Shown piece after piece: positions 5,743 to 7,445 of a stretch of DNA of 7,445 nucleotides. The position numbers and the translations under genes were made by a program. The notes beneath the pieces were generated by a model. That model saw only the letters and a list, made by a program, of their open reading frames with translations, searched no databases and was not told the origin of the DNA. This stretch comes from Chloroflexi bacterium UBA4736 (lineage in GTDB: Bacteria; Chloroflexota; Dormibacteria; Dormibacterales; Dormibacteraceae): contig DHIW01000080.1 of assembly GCA_002404015.1 (NCBI GenBank), positions 17,684-25,128 on the forward strand. Reading direction: 5' to 3'. Numbering within the stretch: position 1 is the stretch's first letter; every line of letters starts with the position of its first letter.

Positions 5743-7322
5743 AGGCTCGCGACATCAGCGTGGAGATCGCAGGCCGCCTGCTGCTCACGGGCGCCTCCTT
5801 CGCGATCCGGGCCGGCGACAAGGCCGGTCTGGTGGGCGTCAACGGCGCCGGCAAGACCAGCCTGCTCCGGGTCCTGGCCGGCGAGGCGGACTCGGCCGCG
5901 GGCGTCGTCCTCCGCCTGGGCAGCGTCGGCTACATGCCCCAGGACCCGCGGCCCCGGGTCGCCGGGGACCTCCCGGCACTGCTCTACGTGCTCTCCGGGC
6001 GTGGGCTCGACAAGGCGACCGCCCACCTCGAGCGCCTGCGCCAGGAGCTGGAGCACGACCCCACCCTCAAGAACGTCGAACGCTACTCGCATGCCGAGGA
6101 GAGCTTCCGCGACCAGGGCGGCTACTCGGCCGACTCCGAGGTGCGCCGGATCGCGGCCGGCCTCGGTCTGGCCAGCGACCGGGTCGACCTCCCGATCGGG
6201 GTCCTCTCAGGCGGGGAGCGGCGCCGGGTCGAGATGGCGCGCGTGCTCTTTGCCGGCAACGATCTTCTGCTCCTAGACGAGCCGACCAACCACCTTGACG
6301 CGGACGCCAAGGCCTGGCTGATGGACTTCCTGCGCAGCCACCGCGGTGGGATCGTGGTCGTCAGCCACGACCTCGACCTGCTTGACGCCTCCATCACGCG
6401 CGTCCTCCACCTGGATGCGGGCCGCCTCATCGAGTACAAGGGCACTTACTCGCAGTACCGGACTGCCCGCAGCCTGGACGAGCAGCGGGCCGCCAAGACC
6501 GCCACCCGCCAGCAGTCCGAGATCAAGCGGCTGACCACCCTGGCCGACGTGATGCGCACCCAGACCGCCAAGCGGGCGCGCACCGCCCACTCGCTGGACA
6601 AGCGAGTCGAGCGGATGAAGGCAGTCCTGGTCGAGGCCCCCCGCCGCGAGCGGAAGATCAAGATCAGCTTCCCGGAACCCCCCCACTCCGGCCGCCACGT
6701 GCTGCGCGCCGAAGGCTTGAGCAAGGGCTATGGAGGTCCCCTGGTCTTCCGCAAGGTGAACTTCGAGGTCGAGCGGGGCGAGCGGCTGCTGGTGATGGGC
6801 CTGAACGGGGCCGGCAAGACCAGCCTGCTCCGCATCCTGGCGGGCCGCTCGGAGCCGGACGAGGGCTCCTTTCGCTTCGGTCACGCAGTCGAGACCGGCT
6901 ATTACGCCCAGGAGCACGAGGGGATCATCGCCGGCCGGGACGTGCTGAGCCACATGCGCGAGCTGTCCTCGGAGTCGGAGCCGCGGCTGCGCACGCTGCT
7001 CGGGATGTTCGGCCTCTCGGGCAAGAAGGCGATGCAGGACGCCGGCACCCTGTCAGGCGGCGAGAAGACCAAGCTGGCCCTGGCCCAGCTGGTGGCCGGC
7101 CGCTACAACCTGCTGCTGCTCGACGAGCCCACGAACAACCTCGACCCGCCCTCGCGCACGGCCGTCGCCCAGGCGCTCGCCCAGTGGCCGGGTTCGATGG
7201 TGCTGGTGAGCCACGACCCCGACTTCGTGCGCGCCCTGGCCCCCAGCCGAATCCTCCTGATGCCGGAAGGCCGCCTCGACTACTGGGAGGACGAGCTCCT
7301 GGACCTGGTCACCCTGGCCTGA
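5736..7322 (+). CDS. ABC-F family ATPase (ribosome-associated type, two ABC domains)
   Basis: A 528-residue soluble protein with two tandem ATP-binding cassettes and no membrane domain, the hallmark of the ABC-F family, whose characterised members act on the ribosomal E site in translation rescue or antibiotic protection. Cassette 1: Walker A GVNGAGKT (34-41), signature LSGGE (157-161), Walker B with Asp181-Glu182, His211. Cassette 2: Walker A GLNGAGKT (355-362), LSGGE (439-443), Asp463-Glu464, His493. The linker of about 85 residues (239-322) is strongly basic and helical (RQQSEIKRL, KRARTAHSLDKRVERMK), matching the P-site tRNA interaction linker. Both catalytic glutamates are present. Cassette 2 reads PTNNLD where the family usually has PTNHLD. 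The GTG start at 5736 lies inside the recQ end and gives the normal N-terminus (MLEARDISVEIAG). Which subfamily it belongs to, housekeeping or resistance, cannot be told from sequence by eye. Confidence 0.95.
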   Translation: MLEARDISVEIAGRLLLTGASFAIRAGDKAGLVGVNGAGKTSLLRVLAGEADSAAGVVLRLGSVGYMPQDPRPRVAGDLPALLYVLSGRGLDKATAHLERLRQELEHDPTLKNVERYSHAEESFRDQGGYSADSEVRRIAAGLGLASDRVDLPIGVLSGGERRRVEMARVLFAGNDLLLLDEPTNHLDADAKAWLMDFLRSHRGGIVVVSHDLDLLDASITRVLHLDAGRLIEYKGTYSQYRTARSLDEQRAAKTATRQQSEIKRLTTLADVMRTQTAKRARTAHSLDKRVERMKAVLVEAPRRERKIKISFPEPPHSGRHVLRAEGLSKGYGGPLVFRKVNFEVERGERLLVMGLNGAGKTSLLRILAGRSEPDEGSFRFGHAVETGYYAQEHEGIIAGRDVLSHMRELSSESEPRLRTLLGMFGLSGKKAMQDAGTLSGGEKTKLALAQLVAGRYNLLLLDEPTNNLDPPSRTAVAQALAQWPGSMVLVSHDPDFVRALAPSRILLMPEGRLDYWEDELLDLVTLA

Positions 7323-7351
7323 GGTCTAAGAATCTCCCTCGTAAATAAACT

Positions 7352-7389
7352 CCCTCCCCCTTGTGGAGGGTCAGGGTGGGGGTCTTTTT
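7352..7389 (+). terminator. Possible terminator of recQ-ABC-F
   Basis: A 6-bp hairpin CCCTCC/GGAGGG starts 29 nt after the ABC-F stop, and a run of five T follows at 7385-7389, after a G-rich spacer of 14 nt. That distance is longer than for a standard intrinsic terminator. A terminator role for the combined hairpin and G-run structure is plausible but unproven. Confidence 0.4.
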
Positions 7390-7394
7390 GGGGG
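7368..7394 (+). other. Potential G-quadruplex motif
   Basis: Four G runs (GGG at 7368, GGG at 7374, GGGGG at 7378, GGGGG at 7390) are separated by loops of 3, 1 and 7 nt on the plus strand, which meets the usual G3+N1-7 rule. The motif lies 46 nt past the ABC-F stop, inside the repeat element, so it would be in the mRNA 3' region. Formation in cells is not shown. Confidence 0.5.
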
Positions 7395-7445
7395 CCAGCT
7401 TTGAATGGAACCCCCTCCCCCGCCCTCCTTCGCCTCAAGGAGTCG

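Larger units (their letters stand above)
7350..7442. repeat. Pair of GC-rich repeat units in inverted orientation after the ABC-F gene
   Basis: Two similar units face each other. Unit 1 (plus, about 7350-7383) has a hairpin CCCTCC/GGAGGG (7352-7370, 7-nt loop) and then a G-rich tail. Unit 2 (minus, about 7410-7442) has a hairpin CTCCTT/AAGGAG (7425-7442, 6-nt loop) with the same kind of tail. Segments 7365-7383 and 7410-7428 can also pair with each other over 15 of 19 positions, in register, around a 26-nt loop. This looks like a palindromic intergenic element (REP/BIME or MITE-like), cut or nearly cut by the window edge. The pairing is seen directly; the class is inferred. Confidence 0.6.

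Overview
The window is a GC-rich bacterial chromosome segment with compact genes, short overlaps and frequent GTG/TTG starts. The gene content (Tat-anchored Rieske protein, ECF sigma factor, DUF4349 lipoprotein, CHRD-like lipoprotein) suits a high-GC soil-type lineage such as Actinobacteriota, Chloroflexota or Dormibacterota. I cannot fix the phylum from sequence alone. No rRNA, tRNA, CRISPR array, transposase or integrase gene was seen.

There are two divergent gene groups. On the minus strand, read from about 3820 down to 1, lie: a DUF4349 lipoprotein, a strong hairpin, a CHRD-like lipoprotein (TTG start), an ECF sigma factor (GTG start), a membrane-anchored Rieske [2Fe-2S] protein with an extra N-terminal cytosolic segment, an 82-residue unknown protein, a 98-nt leader with two hairpins, and metK, which is cut by the window edge. 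Spacing from the CHRD gene through the 82-residue gene is 6 nt, then an 8-nt overlap, then a 4-nt ATGA overlap, so these four look like one translationally coupled operon. On the plus strand lie recQ and an ABC-F ATPase gene overlapping by 7 nt, followed by a G-rich inverted-repeat element running to the window end. The 110 nt between the DUF4349 gene and recQ is the divergent promoter region.

The most interesting unit is the ECF sigma/Rieske pair. The Rieske protein has the topology of a classical anti-sigma factor: about 73 cytosolic residues, one membrane span preceded by a twin arginine, then an extracytoplasmic domain. Here the outer domain is a complete Rieske cluster domain, no cytochrome b gene is nearby, and the gene overlaps the sigma gene. 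I infer a redox- or quinone-responsive sigma/anti-sigma switch, possibly with the CHRD lipoprotein as an envelope partner or output. This is a hypothesis. metK, recQ and the ABC-F gene are ordinary housekeeping or translation-related genes.
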